52,162 bases of DNA from Eubacterium barkeri (GTDB lineage Bacteria > Bacillota > Clostridia > Eubacteriales > Eubacteriaceae), in NCBI RefSeq assembly GCF_900107125.1, contig NZ_FNOU01000016.1, forward strand, positions 1 to 52,162, written 5' to 3'. The notes beneath the pieces were generated by a model. It was not told where the DNA came from. It was given only the letters and a program-made list of their open reading frames with translations, and did not search any database. This document shows, one piece after another, positions 23,958 through 32,750 of this stretch (positions are counted from its first letter, which is position 1; the number at the start of each line of letters is the position of its first letter). The translations under genes were made by a program, and so were the position numbers.

Positions 23958-25382
23958 TTATTGGCCCTGGGGATATTTCTCTTTCAGGGCATCCACCAGC
24001 AGATAGGCGACCTTATTAATGGTCTGGGAACCGGCCACCAGCACCAAATCGCCGGATTCCAGATTATCCGTGAGATATTTAACAATATCTTCAAAATCAG
24101 TCATAACGACCGTTGGGGTTTGATGCTTCAATTTGATAATCTTGGCTAAATCCTCGGAATAAATATCCCAATCATTGTCCTCCCGGTCAGAATAGATATC
24201 GTTGAGGATAATTTTGTCCGCACCTTCAAAGGCATCCACAAAATCGTCAAACAAATAATAGGTACGGGAATAGGTGTGGGGCTGGAAAATAACCCATAAC
24301 CGCTTATGGGCATGATTTAAACAGGCCTGGACCACCACCTTCAGCTCGGTGGGATGATGGGCGTAGTCCTCGTAGACATTAATCCCTTCCACTTCACCCC
24401 GGAATTCAAAACGGCGCTTCGCCCCACCGAAGTTCTGAAGGGTACGGGTCAGAACATCCTTTTCAATGTCAAGAAAATCGGCAGCAGCAATGCAGGACAT
24501 GGCGTTTAAAACATTGTGCTCACCGGGAATCCTTAAGGAAAAATGTCCAACAAAGGTACCATGATGGGTGGCGTCAAAGGATGGATTTCCCTGTTCATTA
24601 TAGGTAATGTTTTTAGCGACCCAGTCGTTATCCTCTGAAAGGCCATAGGTCACCACCGGGCAGCGCAGGTCCGCCACGGCGTCGAGGACATCCTGGGAAT
24701 CCCCATAGGCCACCATAAGCCCATCCTTTGGCAGAATTGCGCCAAATTGGTGGAAGGATTCCTTAATCTGGGATAAACCACCTTTGAAATAATCCAGGTG
24801 GTCCTCCTCAATGTTGGTGATGATCCCCAGGTAATGCTGGGTTTTTAAAAAGGAATCCACATATTCACAGGATTCGATGACCAAATAGTCACTGTGGCCC
24901 AGACAGGCATTCCCGCCGATTTCGTCCAGCTTGCCGCCGATGCTCACACTGGGGTCTCGTCCATCATAATGGAGCAGGGCCGCCATCATGGAGGAGGTGG
25001 TGGTTTTTCCATGGGTACCGGCAACACCGATGGTCTTGGGAAAGACGTGGGAGAGGAGGCCGAGATAATCCGAACGCTCCACCTTTGGTAAGCCCAAATC
25101 GGTGGCTCTCACCATATCCGGGTTATCGTCATGGATGGCCGCAGAGTATACGACTAAATCTGTGTCCTCGGGAATATTTTGATAATTATGGCCGATATGA
25201 ATGATGACATCCCGTTCCTTCAGCTTACCAGTATATGAGGATTCCACCATATCCGAGCCTTCGACAGACAGGCCCTGGTCTAAAGCCATGCCCGCCAATC
25301 CGCTCATGCTGCTCCCACCAATCCCGATGAAAAAGAGCTTATTAATTGGTTTATGAAATGTTTTTTCGAGTTCTTTTTTCAA
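23958..25382 (-). CDS. murC: UDP-N-acetylmuramate--L-alanine ligase
   Basis: A 474-residue Mur ligase. It adds L-alanine to UDP-MurNAc with ATP in cytoplasmic peptidoglycan synthesis. The N-terminal UDP-binding FFIGIGGSSMSG is at about 17-28, the ATP loop GTHGKTT at 122-128, and the central YEDYAHHPTE and C-terminal FQPHTYSRT segments are typical. The start is best placed at TTG 25380-25382, seven bases after AAGGAG. A promoter lies just upstream, within what would otherwise be an N-terminal extension that matches no Mur ligase. A rare start codon may lower translation. Confidence 0.93.
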   Translation of the reverse strand: MKKELEKTFHKPINKLFFIGIGGSSMSGLAGMALDQGLSVEGSDMVESSYTGKLKERDVIIHIGHNYQNIPEDTDLVVYSAAIHDDNPDMVRATDLGLPKVERSDYLGLLSHVFPKTIGVAGTHGKTTTSSMMAALLHYDGRDPSVSIGGKLDEIGGNACLGHSDYLVIESCEYVDSFLKTQHYLGIITNIEEDHLDYFKGGLSQIKESFHQFGAILPKDGLMVAYGDSQDVLDAVADLRCPVVTYGLSEDNDWVAKNITYNEQGNPSFDATHHGTFVGHFSLRIPGEHNVLNAMSCIAAADFLDIEKDVLTRTLQNFGGAKRRFEFRGEVEGINVYEDYAHHPTELKVVVQACLNHAHKRLWVIFQPHTYSRTYYLFDDFVDAFEGADKIILNDIYSDREDNDWDIYSEDLAKIIKLKHQTPTVVMTDFEDIVKYLTDNLESGDLVLVAGSQTINKVAYLLVDALKEKYPQGQ

Positions 25383-25415
25383 AATCTTACTCCTTGCTAC
25401 TCTAGCATTGCTATA

Positions 25416-25444
25416 ATTATAAGCCATCGCGTCCAGCTTTGCAA
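25416..25444 (-). promoter_or_regulatory. Promoter of murC
   Basis: On the minus strand TTGCAA (25439-25444), 17 bp, TATAAT (25416-25421). The -35 box lies within a 33-bp repeat (25426-25458). A second copy of the repeat at 25580 has no -10 box at the matching place. Confidence 0.75.
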
Positions 25445-25458
25445 GCAACAGCGCAGCA
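25426..25458 (+). repeat. 33-bp direct repeat, copy 1
   Basis: Identical over 33 bp to 25580-25612, 154 bp away. It begins ATCGCGTCCAGC and ends GCGCAGCA. Confidence 0.85.
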
Positions 25459-25801
25459 AAGCTGTAGGCTGCTGCTATATGAGCGTGAGCGAATAGCAGC
25501 CGGTGACCGATGGTTCGCAAGGGAGACAGGTTTTTTCCGAAGGAAAAATAAGAAAACCTGTTGAGCTTGTGTATCCGATATCGCGTCCAGCTTTGCAAGC
25601 AACAGCGCAGCAGTAGCTGGTAGCCAATCGCTTTTTAAGCTCTTGGACCAGCCTTGCATGGTTGCTCACAGTCACCGAGAGTAAAAAATTGTCAACTCCT
25701 AAAAAATCATTGAAAAGTATTTCATTTTTGATGGAAATATGATAACATATACAACAACCAGGCTTACATAATTATTTTTCAAAAGGGGGAAGACCTGAAC
25801 C
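25459..25801. other. Gene-free interval upstream of murC and spoVG
   Basis: A divergent interval with no supported protein gene. It contains two foldable segments: CTGCTAT / ATAGCAG at 25472-25499 around tandem GAGCG units, and an ACAGGTTTT / AAAACCTGT pair at 25526-25561 with an inner TTTTTTCC / GGAAAAA stem. The second 33-bp repeat copy follows. The right end (25690-25801) is AT-rich and must hold the spoVG promoter, but I find no convincing sigma-A or sigma-H pair. Confidence 0.5.
25580..25612 (+). repeat. 33-bp direct repeat, copy 2
   Basis: Second copy of the 25426-25458 sequence, same orientation and no differences. Confidence 0.85.
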
Positions 25802-26122
25802 ATGGAAATTACAGACGTAAGAGTAAGGAAATTGTACCCAACCGGTAAAATGAGGGGCATTGTTTCTGTAACCTTTGATGACACCTTCGTAATCCACGAT
25901 ATTAAAGTCATTGAGGGGCAAAGCGGATTCTTTATCGCCATGCCCAGCCGGAAGACGCCGGACGGCGAGTTTAAGGACATTTGTCACCCCATAACCTCCA
26001 GTATGCGCAGGGAAATGCAGTCGGTGGTGCTGGAAGCCTATGACAAGGCGGTTTTTGAAAAAGGAGAGGAAGACCAGGGAAATCAGCATATCGAACTCGT
26101 CGAAGATTTCGAAGAAGAATGA
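25802..26122 (+). CDS. spoVG: SpoVG family RNA/DNA-binding regulator
   Basis: A 106-residue SpoVG, of usual length with an acidic C-terminal tail. [20 protein letters not shown], the [11 protein letters not shown] strand and [18 protein letters not shown] are all diagnostic. SpoVG proteins bind nucleic acid and regulate diverse genes in non-sporulating as well as sporulating Firmicutes, so its presence does not prove sporulation. GGGGGAAG lies before the ATG. Its place just before glmU matches Bacillus, but a terminator separates them here. Confidence 0.97.
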   Translation: MEITDVRVRKLYPTGKMRGIVSVTFDDTFVIHDIKVIEGQSGFFIAMPSRKTPDGEFKDICHPITSSMRREMQSVVLEAYDKAVFEKGEEDQGNQHIELVEDFEEE

Positions 26123-26135
26123 GGATACAAATCAC

Positions 26136-26165
26136 AAAAAGGAGACGGCGTTCTCCTTTTTTTCG
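26136..26165 (+). terminator. Intrinsic terminator of spoVG
   Basis: Stem AAAAGGAGA / TCTCCTTTT over a CGGCGT loop with a continuing T-run, 14 bp after the spoVG stop. Confidence 0.88.
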
Positions 26166-26186
26166 TTTACAGGAATGAATTAGTCA

Positions 26187-26215
26187 TGGACAGGGGAGCG
26201 AATTAAAGGTATCAT
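26187..26215 (+). promoter_or_regulatory. Promoter of the glmU-prs-pth-mfd operon
   Basis: TGGACA (26187-26192), 17 bp, TATCAT (26210-26215); start near 26222 and a leader of about 50 nt. Confidence 0.65.
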
Positions 26216-26271
26216 CAATATTGATTGAAAAAAATCAAAAATATTTATAAACCATTGGGAAAAGAGGCAGT

Positions 26272-27657
26272 ATGAAAGCAACAAAAACCATCATCCTGGC
26301 AGCCGGACAGGGCACCCGGATGGTTTCTAAGAATCCGAAGGTCCTTCATCGGGCCTGTGGCGAAACCCTTCTGGGGCATGTCATTCGGGCCAACCAGGCA
26401 GCGGGGGTATCGGATATCGCCGTTATTGTGGGCTTCCAGGCAGAGGCGGTGAAAAACAGCCTGCCTGAGGGGGTTCAAACCTTTCTCCAGGCCGAACAGC
26501 TGGGTACCGGTCATGCCGTCATGCAGGCGTCCGCTTTTTTAGAGGACTTTGAGGGCAATGTACTGGTCTTAGTGGGGGATGCCCCCCTGATCCGGCCAGA
26601 AACCTTAATGGAGATGATTGCCGCCCACGAAGCCGGCAGCTATGGGGCAACTGTACTCACCGCGGTGTTCGACGATCCCACGGGTTACGGGCGCATGGTC
26701 AAAGAGGGGGATGCTCTCATTAAAATTGTGGAGCATAAGGATGCTACGGCAGAGGAACGAGCCATCCAGGAGATCAACTCCGGGATGTACTGCTTTGATG
26801 CCGCCTGTCTGCGGGAAGCCCTGGCAAAGATTGTGCCTGAGAACGTCCAGGGTGAATATTACCTGACGGATACCATTGAAATTCTGCGCACCATGGGTAA
26901 AAAGGTGGGAACATATGCCACCCCGGATGTGGAGGATATCGCTGCAGTGAACTCCAAGGGTCAGTTGGCCCAGGTTGAGGCCATTATGCGACGACGGATT
27001 AACGCTCGCTTGATGGCACAGGGGGTCATCCTCATCGATCCCACCGCCACTTATATCAGCGCAGACACCACCATTGGCCAGGATACCGTGGTATACCCCG
27101 GGGTGATTACCGAGGGGTGTGTGGATATCGGTGCTGACTGCATCATCGGTCAGAATTGCCGGATTGTGGATTCAACCATTGCCGATAATGTTGAGGTCCA
27201 GATTTCAACCATATTAAACAGTACGGTGGATAGTGGTTCCCATATTGGACCCTACGCTTACCTGCGGCCGAACAGCCGCATCGGAAAGGATGTGAAGGTT
27301 GGGGATTTTGTCGAGGTAAAGAACGCGGTCATGAAGGATGGGGCTAAGGCCTCACACCTGACCTATATTGGGGATGCCGAGGTTGGCCGAAATGTTAATT
27401 TGGGCTGCGGCACGGTGTTTGTCAATTACGATGGGGTCAATAAGTTTAAAACCGTGGTTGAAGATAATTGCTTTATCGGATGTAACAGCAATTTGATTTC
27501 ACCTGTGACGGTGCGGGAGGGCTCCTATGTGGCAGCTGGCTCCACCATTACCCAGGAAGTACCTGAGGATAGCCTGGCTATTGCCAGGGCTCGTCAAGTT
27601 AATAAAGTCGGTTATGCGGAAAAAATGACGCAGATGCATGGTAAAAAAGAGAAATAG
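26272..27657 (+). CDS. glmU: Bifunctional GlcN-1-P acetyltransferase / GlcNAc-1-P uridylyltransferase
   Basis: A 461-residue cytoplasmic enzyme making UDP-GlcNAc, the precursor feeding MurC's pathway. The N-terminal nucleotidyltransferase has the LAAGQGTRM signature (9-17) and the uridine-binding EQLGTGHAV. The C-terminal left-handed beta-helix (from about 250) carries hexapeptide repeats and the acetyltransferase residues in YAYLRPNSRIGKDVKVGDFV and NYDG. Length and both domains are complete. AGAGGCAG precedes the ATG. It heads an operon with prs, pth and mfd. Confidence 0.97.
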   Translation: MKATKTIILAAGQGTRMVSKNPKVLHRACGETLLGHVIRANQAAGVSDIAVIVGFQAEAVKNSLPEGVQTFLQAEQLGTGHAVMQASAFLEDFEGNVLVLVGDAPLIRPETLMEMIAAHEAGSYGATVLTAVFDDPTGYGRMVKEGDALIKIVEHKDATAEERAIQEINSGMYCFDAACLREALAKIVPENVQGEYYLTDTIEILRTMGKKVGTYATPDVEDIAAVNSKGQLAQVEAIMRRRINARLMAQGVILIDPTATYISADTTIGQDTVVYPGVITEGCVDIGADCIIGQNCRIVDSTIADNVEVQISTILNSTVDSGSHIGPYAYLRPNSRIGKDVKVGDFVEVKNAVMKDGAKASHLTYIGDAEVGRNVNLGCGTVFVNYDGVNKFKTVVEDNCFIGCNSNLISPVTVREGSYVAAGSTITQEVPEDSLAIARARQVNKVGYAEKMTQMHGKKEK

Positions 27658-27680
27658 ATTTTAGGAGGCTCACAACACAA

Positions 27681-28643
27681 ATGGATGGAAAATTCGGAGG
27701 AATCAAGCTGATTGCCGGGAATTCAAACCGGAAGCTGGCCCAGGATATCGCAGATTATTTAGAGGTCCCCCTGGCCAACGCCGAGGTGGTACATTTCAGC
27801 GATGGTGAAATCGCCTTGAATGTGTATGAATCGGTTCGTGGTGCGGATGTCTATGTCATTCAGTCCACGGGCTATCCCTGCAACGATAACCTGATGGAAC
27901 TGCTGATCATTATCGATGCCATGAAGCGGGCATCGGCAGGTCGGATTAATGCAGTCATTCCCTATTATGGTTATGCCCGTCAGGATCGCAAGGCGAAATC
28001 CCGGGATCCCATTACCGCGAAGCTGGTGGCGAATCTGCTGACAACGGCCGGAGCGGATCGGGTTATCTGTATGGACTTACATTCCAACCAGATTCAGGGC
28101 TTTTTCGATATCCCCCTGGACCACCTTACCGGCGGTGGGATCATTGCGGATTACTTCTCGCGCTTGAAGCTTGATGATATGTGTGTCGTGGCACCAGATG
28201 CCGGCAGCGTGAAACGAACCAGAAAGCTTGCCCGCACCCTGGGTGTTCCCTTTGCCCTGATTGATAAAGAACGTCCCCGCCCCAATGAAACGGCGGTGAT
28301 GAATGTCATCGGGAATATCGAAGGAAAAAACTGTATCATGGTAGATGATATGATCGATACGGCGGGAACCATTACCAGTGGTGCGGATGCACTCATTAAG
28401 CTGGGGGCCAAATCGGTGCGGGCTGGCTGTACCCATGCCGTTCTCTCCGGACCAGCCATCGAGCGCCTTCAGGATTCTGCCTTAACGGAGCTGGTCACCC
28501 TGGATACCCTGGTGATTCCGGAGGAAAAGCAGATTGACAAAATCAAGGTTTTGAATACGGGCTATCTTTTTGGCCGGGCCATCGACTATATCCACTTCGG
28601 CCGCTCCTTGAGCAAGTTGTTCGATACCCCTGCTTATAACTAA
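27681..28643 (+). CDS. prs: Ribose-phosphate pyrophosphokinase
   Basis: A 320-residue class I PRPP synthetase. It makes PRPP from ribose-5-phosphate and ATP for purine, pyrimidine, NAD and amino acid synthesis, and supplies HprT encoded downstream. Typical segments are FSDGEIALNVYESVRG, YGYARQDRKAKSRDPI (ATP and ribose-phosphate loop), the MDLHSNQIQGFFDIP region, and the PRPP-binding VDDMIDTAGTI (about 214-224). AGGAGG lies 14 bases before the ATG. The stop overlaps the pth start by one base (TAATG). Confidence 0.97.
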   Translation: MDGKFGGIKLIAGNSNRKLAQDIADYLEVPLANAEVVHFSDGEIALNVYESVRGADVYVIQSTGYPCNDNLMELLIIIDAMKRASAGRINAVIPYYGYARQDRKAKSRDPITAKLVANLLTTAGADRVICMDLHSNQIQGFFDIPLDHLTGGGIIADYFSRLKLDDMCVVAPDAGSVKRTRKLARTLGVPFALIDKERPRPNETAVMNVIGNIEGKNCIMVDDMIDTAGTITSGADALIKLGAKSVRAGCTHAVLSGPAIERLQDSALTELVTLDTLVIPEEKQIDKIKVLNTGYLFGRAIDYIHFGRSLSKLFDTPAYN

Positions 28644-29272
28644 TGATTCTCATTATTGGACTGGGCAATCCTGGTATTGAGTACGCCAGAACCCGGCATA
28701 ACGTCGGGTTTCTGGCCATTGATGCCATTGCAAAAGAAAAGCATGTCCAGCTGACAAAAAATGAACATCATGGACTCACCGGAACTTTTTTTGAAAATGG
28801 CCAGAAGGTCATGCTGGTCAAGCCCCAAACCTACATGAATTTAAGCGGTCGCTGTGTTCGGGAATTGGCGGATTATTACGATGTTCCCCTGGAGGATATT
28901 CTCGTGATTTACGATGATATCGACCTGGAGCTGGGGCAGCTGCGTATCCGGAAAAAAGGAAGTGCAGGCACCCATAACGGGATGCGCTCCATTTTAGAGG
29001 AGCTGGGGGACGGTGGATTTCCCCGGGTCCGGATGGGTATTGGTAAAAAGCCAGCACATTGGGATTTGGCGGATTTCGTCCTGGCAAAGCTTGATGAGGA
29101 GGCCATGAAAAGTGTGGAGGATATGTGCGCTAAGGTGGCCCAAGGGGTCAATTTTTACCTGGAGCAGGATATTGATGTGGCCATGAACCGCATCAACCGA
29201 AAACCGAAGAAGCCTGCGGTGGAAAAACCGGTGGAAGAGCCCGACGTTGTGGAGGCACCCCGTGAAGCATGA
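28643..29272 (+). CDS. pth: Peptidyl-tRNA hydrolase
   Basis: A 209-residue hydrolase that recycles peptidyl-tRNA released from stalled ribosomes. Catalytic His19 lies in ARTRHNVGF, with Asn9 in GLGNPG. QTYMNLSG, the IYDDIDLELG loop and GSAGTHNGMRSI are conserved. The last ~20 residues (PKKPAVEKPVEEPDVVEAP) form an added Pro/Glu-rich tail, since the domain ends near 190. It overlaps prs by one base and mfd by 11 bases, so the operon is tightly coupled. Confidence 0.96.
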   Translation: MILIIGLGNPGIEYARTRHNVGFLAIDAIAKEKHVQLTKNEHHGLTGTFFENGQKVMLVKPQTYMNLSGRCVRELADYYDVPLEDILVIYDDIDLELGQLRIRKKGSAGTHNGMRSILEELGDGGFPRVRMGIGKKPAHWDLADFVLAKLDEEAMKSVEDMCAKVAQGVNFYLEQDIDVAMNRINRKPKKPAVEKPVEEPDVVEAPREA

Positions 29273-32200
29273 ATATGAAAAAATGATAAAGGCTGCCCCA
29301 ATCCAGGATGCCATGACGGCACTGGAGCAGGAAGGCATCATCAACCTTTCAAACGTTAAAACTGGTTTGAAAGGTTTTTTGGCGTTGGCCATGTGGCAGT
29401 CCGGAAGTGGGAACCTGTTGGTGGTGACGGCGACGGAGCGGGAGGCCGCTCGCCAGGAGCAGGTACTGCATCAGTTTTTAGGAGAAGTGGTGGTGGGTTA
29501 CCCGGTGGAGCCGGTACACACGTATTTTTCCGATGCCCATAGCCAGGAGATTACCCAAAGTCAAATGACCACCATCGCCCGCCTTCTTTCAGGGAAACGG
29601 TCCCTGGTGGTGACCTCGGCAGATGCCCTTTTGCGGGAAATGCTGCCTGCCGCTACACAAGCGGCGCGTTTTTTGACCATCCGTCCCGGGGATACGGTGG
29701 ACCCCATGGACTTAGTAGGAAGGCTGGTGGACCGGGGATATGTCCGGGAGGACGCTGTGGAGGCCCGGGGACAGTTTGCCCTCCGGGGTGGGATTGTTGA
29801 TATTTACCCCATTACGGCAACGGCCCCCTGCCGCATTGATTTCTTTGACGACGAGGTGGAATCCATCCGGTCCTTTGATCCCGAGACCCAGCGCTCCGAG
29901 GGGAATTTGGAAATGGCGGTCATTGCGCCGGCCAGACGGACGACCCTGAGCCCGGAGGAACGGGAAGCCGCATGGAAGGCCTTGGCAAAGGTCCATGGCC
30001 AGGATGCGGGGCGCACCTATCTGTTAGCGGATATGAAGGCAGACCTGTCTTCCTTTGACGAAACCCTGTTGGCCTTCATGCCAGAGCGGGTGACCCTCTT
30101 AGATTACCTGGGGGAAGGGGCCATCCTTTGGGATGAGCCGGAACGGGCCCAGGAAACCTGCGACATCTTTCTGGGAAGAGCCTGGGCAGATTTAGAGGGA
30201 CTCATTGAAGCCAATGAAATTTTACCAGAGGAAAAAAACACCTTTTTGACCCTGGACGCCTTTATGGCCAAGGCCGCGGGCAGACCCCAGCTTCGGGCTT
30301 CCCTTTTTATGGATGGAACAGCCGATGGCAAGGTGATGGACATTGGGTCCAGGGATCTGGAAAGCTTTGCTGGACGCATTGATGTTTTTGTGGATTACCT
30401 GAGCCGTCGGATCAGCCAAGGCTTTACCCTGGGAATTTGCTGCAAAAGTGAGCAGACCAAGAAAAATGTTAAAGCTTTTTTGGTGGAGCAGGGCTTTGAA
30501 GGGGAGTTGACCGGGGATAACCCAGGCATTACCCTCCTTACCGGAGAGCTTGTCGAGGGCTTTGAACTGCCTGCTGCAGGATTAGCCTTTATCAATGAAT
30601 CGGAGCTCTTTAAGGAACGACGTCGGGCTAAGCGCCGGCATCGCCTGAAGGGGCGAAAAATCGATTCCTTTGCCCAGCTGAAGGTTGGGGATTATGTGGT
30701 CCACGATATCCATGGCATCGGGATTTACCGAGGGGTGGAGCAGATGACCATCGATGGACTGACCAAGGACCTCATGGTTATTGAGTACCAGGGGGATGCT
30801 CGGTTTTATTTATCCATCGAGCAAATGGATGCGGTTCAGGCCTATATTGGCACCGGGGGAGACCGGGTGCCCAAGCTGAATAAACTGGGGCATCCGGAGT
30901 GGGCCAGGGCAAAATCCCGGGCCCGTAAAGCCGTGGAGGACATGGCCGAAGAGCTCATCGCCCTGTATGCCAAGCGCCGATCCATAAAGGGCTATGCCTA
31001 TAGCCCGGATACCACCTGGCAGCAGGAATTTGAAGATGCCTTTCCCTATGAGGAAACGGACGATCAGCTGCGCAGCGCCGAAGAGATTAAGGGGGACATG
31101 GAAAAGGCTATCCCCATGGACCGCTTGCTCTGCGGTGATGTGGGCTATGGTAAGACCGAGGTCGCTCTGCGGGCGGCCTTTAAGGCCATCATGGAGGGAA
31201 AACAGGTGGCCATTTTAGTGCCCACCACGATCCTGGCCCAGCAGCATTACAACACCATCAAAAAACGGTTCTCCCATTATCCGGTGGCAGTGGACATCAT
31301 CAGCCGGTTCCGAACGCTAAAGCAGCAAAAAGCAACCCTTCTGGATGTGTCCGAGGGGAAGGTAGACCTCATTGTCGGCACCCATCGGCTGTTATCCAAG
31401 GATATTAAATTTAAGGATTTAGGTCTTCTCATTGTGGATGAGGAGCAGCGTTTTGGGGTCCGGGCCAAGGAAAAGCTCAAAACCCTCCGGGAAAATGTGG
31501 ATGTCCTTACCCTCAGTGCGACCCCTATTCCCAGGACCCTTCATATGTCCATGACCGGGGTGCGGGATATGAGCGTCATTGAGGAGCCGCCCCAGGGAAG
31601 ACGCCCGGTGCAGACCTATGTGATGCGCTACAACCCCGTGATCCTGGGGGATGCCATGGAGCGGGAGCTGGCCCGGGGAGGCCAGGTTTATTTTGTCCAC
31701 AATCGGGTCCACGACATTATGGACGTAGCGGGAAAGGTCCAGCAGATGGTTCCGGACGCCCGGATCATCGTGGCCCACGGACAAATGAGTGGCCCGGAGC
31801 TGGAGGATGTCATGCTGGCCTTTGAAAATAAGGAGTACGATATTCTAGTGACCACCACCATTGTGGAATCGGGGATGGATGTGAGTAATGCCAATACCAT
31901 GATTGTGGATAATGGGGATACCTTCGGATTATCCCAGTTGTATCAACTCAGGGGACGGGTGGGCCGCTCAGATGTCCAGGCCTATTGCTATGTGACCCAT
32001 CACAAGCAGGTCCTCAGCGAAATCGCCCAAAAACGACTTAAGGCCATTAAGGATTTTACGGCCTTTGGCTCAGGCTTCAAGGTCGCCATGCGGGATTTGG
32101 AAATCCGGGGGGCGGGGAACCTTTTAGGGGCGGAGCAATCCGGACATCTGTTCAATATAGGGTATGAGATGTATTGCCGGATATTGGAAGAAACCATGGA

Positions 32201-32684
32201 AAGCCGTCTGGAAGGAAAAGAATCCGCTAAGCTGGAAAATCCGCTGAAAATCAATTTGGATGTAGATGGCTATGTACCGGAAAGCTATATTGACAGTGAG
32301 GAGCTGAAGTACGAGGTGTACAAAAAGCTTTCCTATATAAGAAGCGAGAAGGAGTATGCCGATTTGACCGAAGAGCTCATCGATCGCTTTGGGCCAGTGC
32401 CCCAGGGGGTACAAAACCTTATGCATATTGCCATTATCAAGCACCTGGCCAAAAGGCTGGGAATGGAGGAAATCCGCCAAAGGGGAACCGTTATCCGCTT
32501 TTACTTTGACGCGGAGCGGGAGGTCCCCATTCCTAATCCGGAACGAATTCCCCTTTTATTCAGCCGTTATGGTGTAAAATTTAAGGCACTTCCCAATAAA
32601 GATAATGTATGGAGTATTACTCTCAGGCGTGAGGCCGGGCCAGAGCAACTACAGGAAATCATCAATTTTCTAAAGGAATTGTAA
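29262..32684 (+). CDS. mfd: Transcription-repair coupling factor
   Basis: A 1140-residue SF2 translocase that pushes stalled RNA polymerase off lesions and recruits UvrA. A UvrB-like N-terminal part is followed by the RNA polymerase-interacting CarD-like domain (KVGDYVVHDIHGIGIYRG, about 470-500), the helicase with GDVGYGKT near 622-629, DEEQ near 726-729, GRVGRSD motif VI, and the C-terminal UvrA-interacting domain. The start is GTG 29262, six bases after GGAGG (29251-29255). An upstream in-frame ATG at 29247 lies in pth and has no ribosome binding site. Confidence 0.96.
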   Translation: MKHEYEKMIKAAPIQDAMTALEQEGIINLSNVKTGLKGFLALAMWQSGSGNLLVVTATEREAARQEQVLHQFLGEVVVGYPVEPVHTYFSDAHSQEITQSQMTTIARLLSGKRSLVVTSADALLREMLPAATQAARFLTIRPGDTVDPMDLVGRLVDRGYVREDAVEARGQFALRGGIVDIYPITATAPCRIDFFDDEVESIRSFDPETQRSEGNLEMAVIAPARRTTLSPEEREAAWKALAKVHGQDAGRTYLLADMKADLSSFDETLLAFMPERVTLLDYLGEGAILWDEPERAQETCDIFLGRAWADLEGLIEANEILPEEKNTFLTLDAFMAKAAGRPQLRASLFMDGTADGKVMDIGSRDLESFAGRIDVFVDYLSRRISQGFTLGICCKSEQTKKNVKAFLVEQGFEGELTGDNPGITLLTGELVEGFELPAAGLAFINESELFKERRRAKRRHRLKGRKIDSFAQLKVGDYVVHDIHGIGIYRGVEQMTIDGLTKDLMVIEYQGDARFYLSIEQMDAVQAYIGTGGDRVPKLNKLGHPEWARAKSRARKAVEDMAEELIALYAKRRSIKGYAYSPDTTWQQEFEDAFPYEETDDQLRSAEEIKGDMEKAIPMDRLLCGDVGYGKTEVALRAAFKAIMEGKQVAILVPTTILAQQHYNTIKKRFSHYPVAVDIISRFRTLKQQKATLLDVSEGKVDLIVGTHRLLSKDIKFKDLGLLIVDEEQRFGVRAKEKLKTLRENVDVLTLSATPIPRTLHMSMTGVRDMSVIEEPPQGRRPVQTYVMRYNPVILGDAMERELARGGQVYFVHNRVHDIMDVAGKVQQMVPDARIIVAHGQMSGPELEDVMLAFENKEYDILVTTTIVESGMDVSNANTMIVDNGDTFGLSQLYQLRGRVGRSDVQAYCYVTHHKQVLSEIAQKRLKAIKDFTAFGSGFKVAMRDLEIRGAGNLLGAEQSGHLFNIGYEMYCRILEETMESRLEGKESAKLENPLKINLDVDGYVPESYIDSEELKYEVYKKLSYIRSEKEYADLTEELIDRFGPVPQGVQNLMHIAIIKHLAKRLGMEEIRQRGTVIRFYFDAEREVPIPNPERIPLLFSRYGVKFKALPNKDNVWSITLRREAGPEQLQEIINFLKEL

Positions 32685-32710
32685 ATTGGAGCCCATTTTT
32701 GCATAATATA

Positions 32711-32719
32711 TGCTAAAAT
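32711..32719 (+). promoter_or_regulatory. Extended -10 promoter before the foldase gene
   Basis: TGCTAAAAT is an extended -10 element. TTGGAG at 32686-32691 followed after 17 bp by TATGCT is an overlapping alternative. AGGAGAG lies just before the ATG at 32751. Confidence 0.45.
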
Positions 32720-32750
32720 AGTCCATATTTGATAATGACAGGAGAGAAAT

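Noticed and set aside
25383..25598. 72-residue extension of MurC
   Set aside because: It contains the murC promoter and repeats and does not resemble any Mur ligase N-terminus.
25417..25675. Minus-strand frames of 66-88 residues between murC and spoVG
   Set aside because: They are translations of the 33-bp repeats and hairpins in several frames, with no ribosome binding sites.
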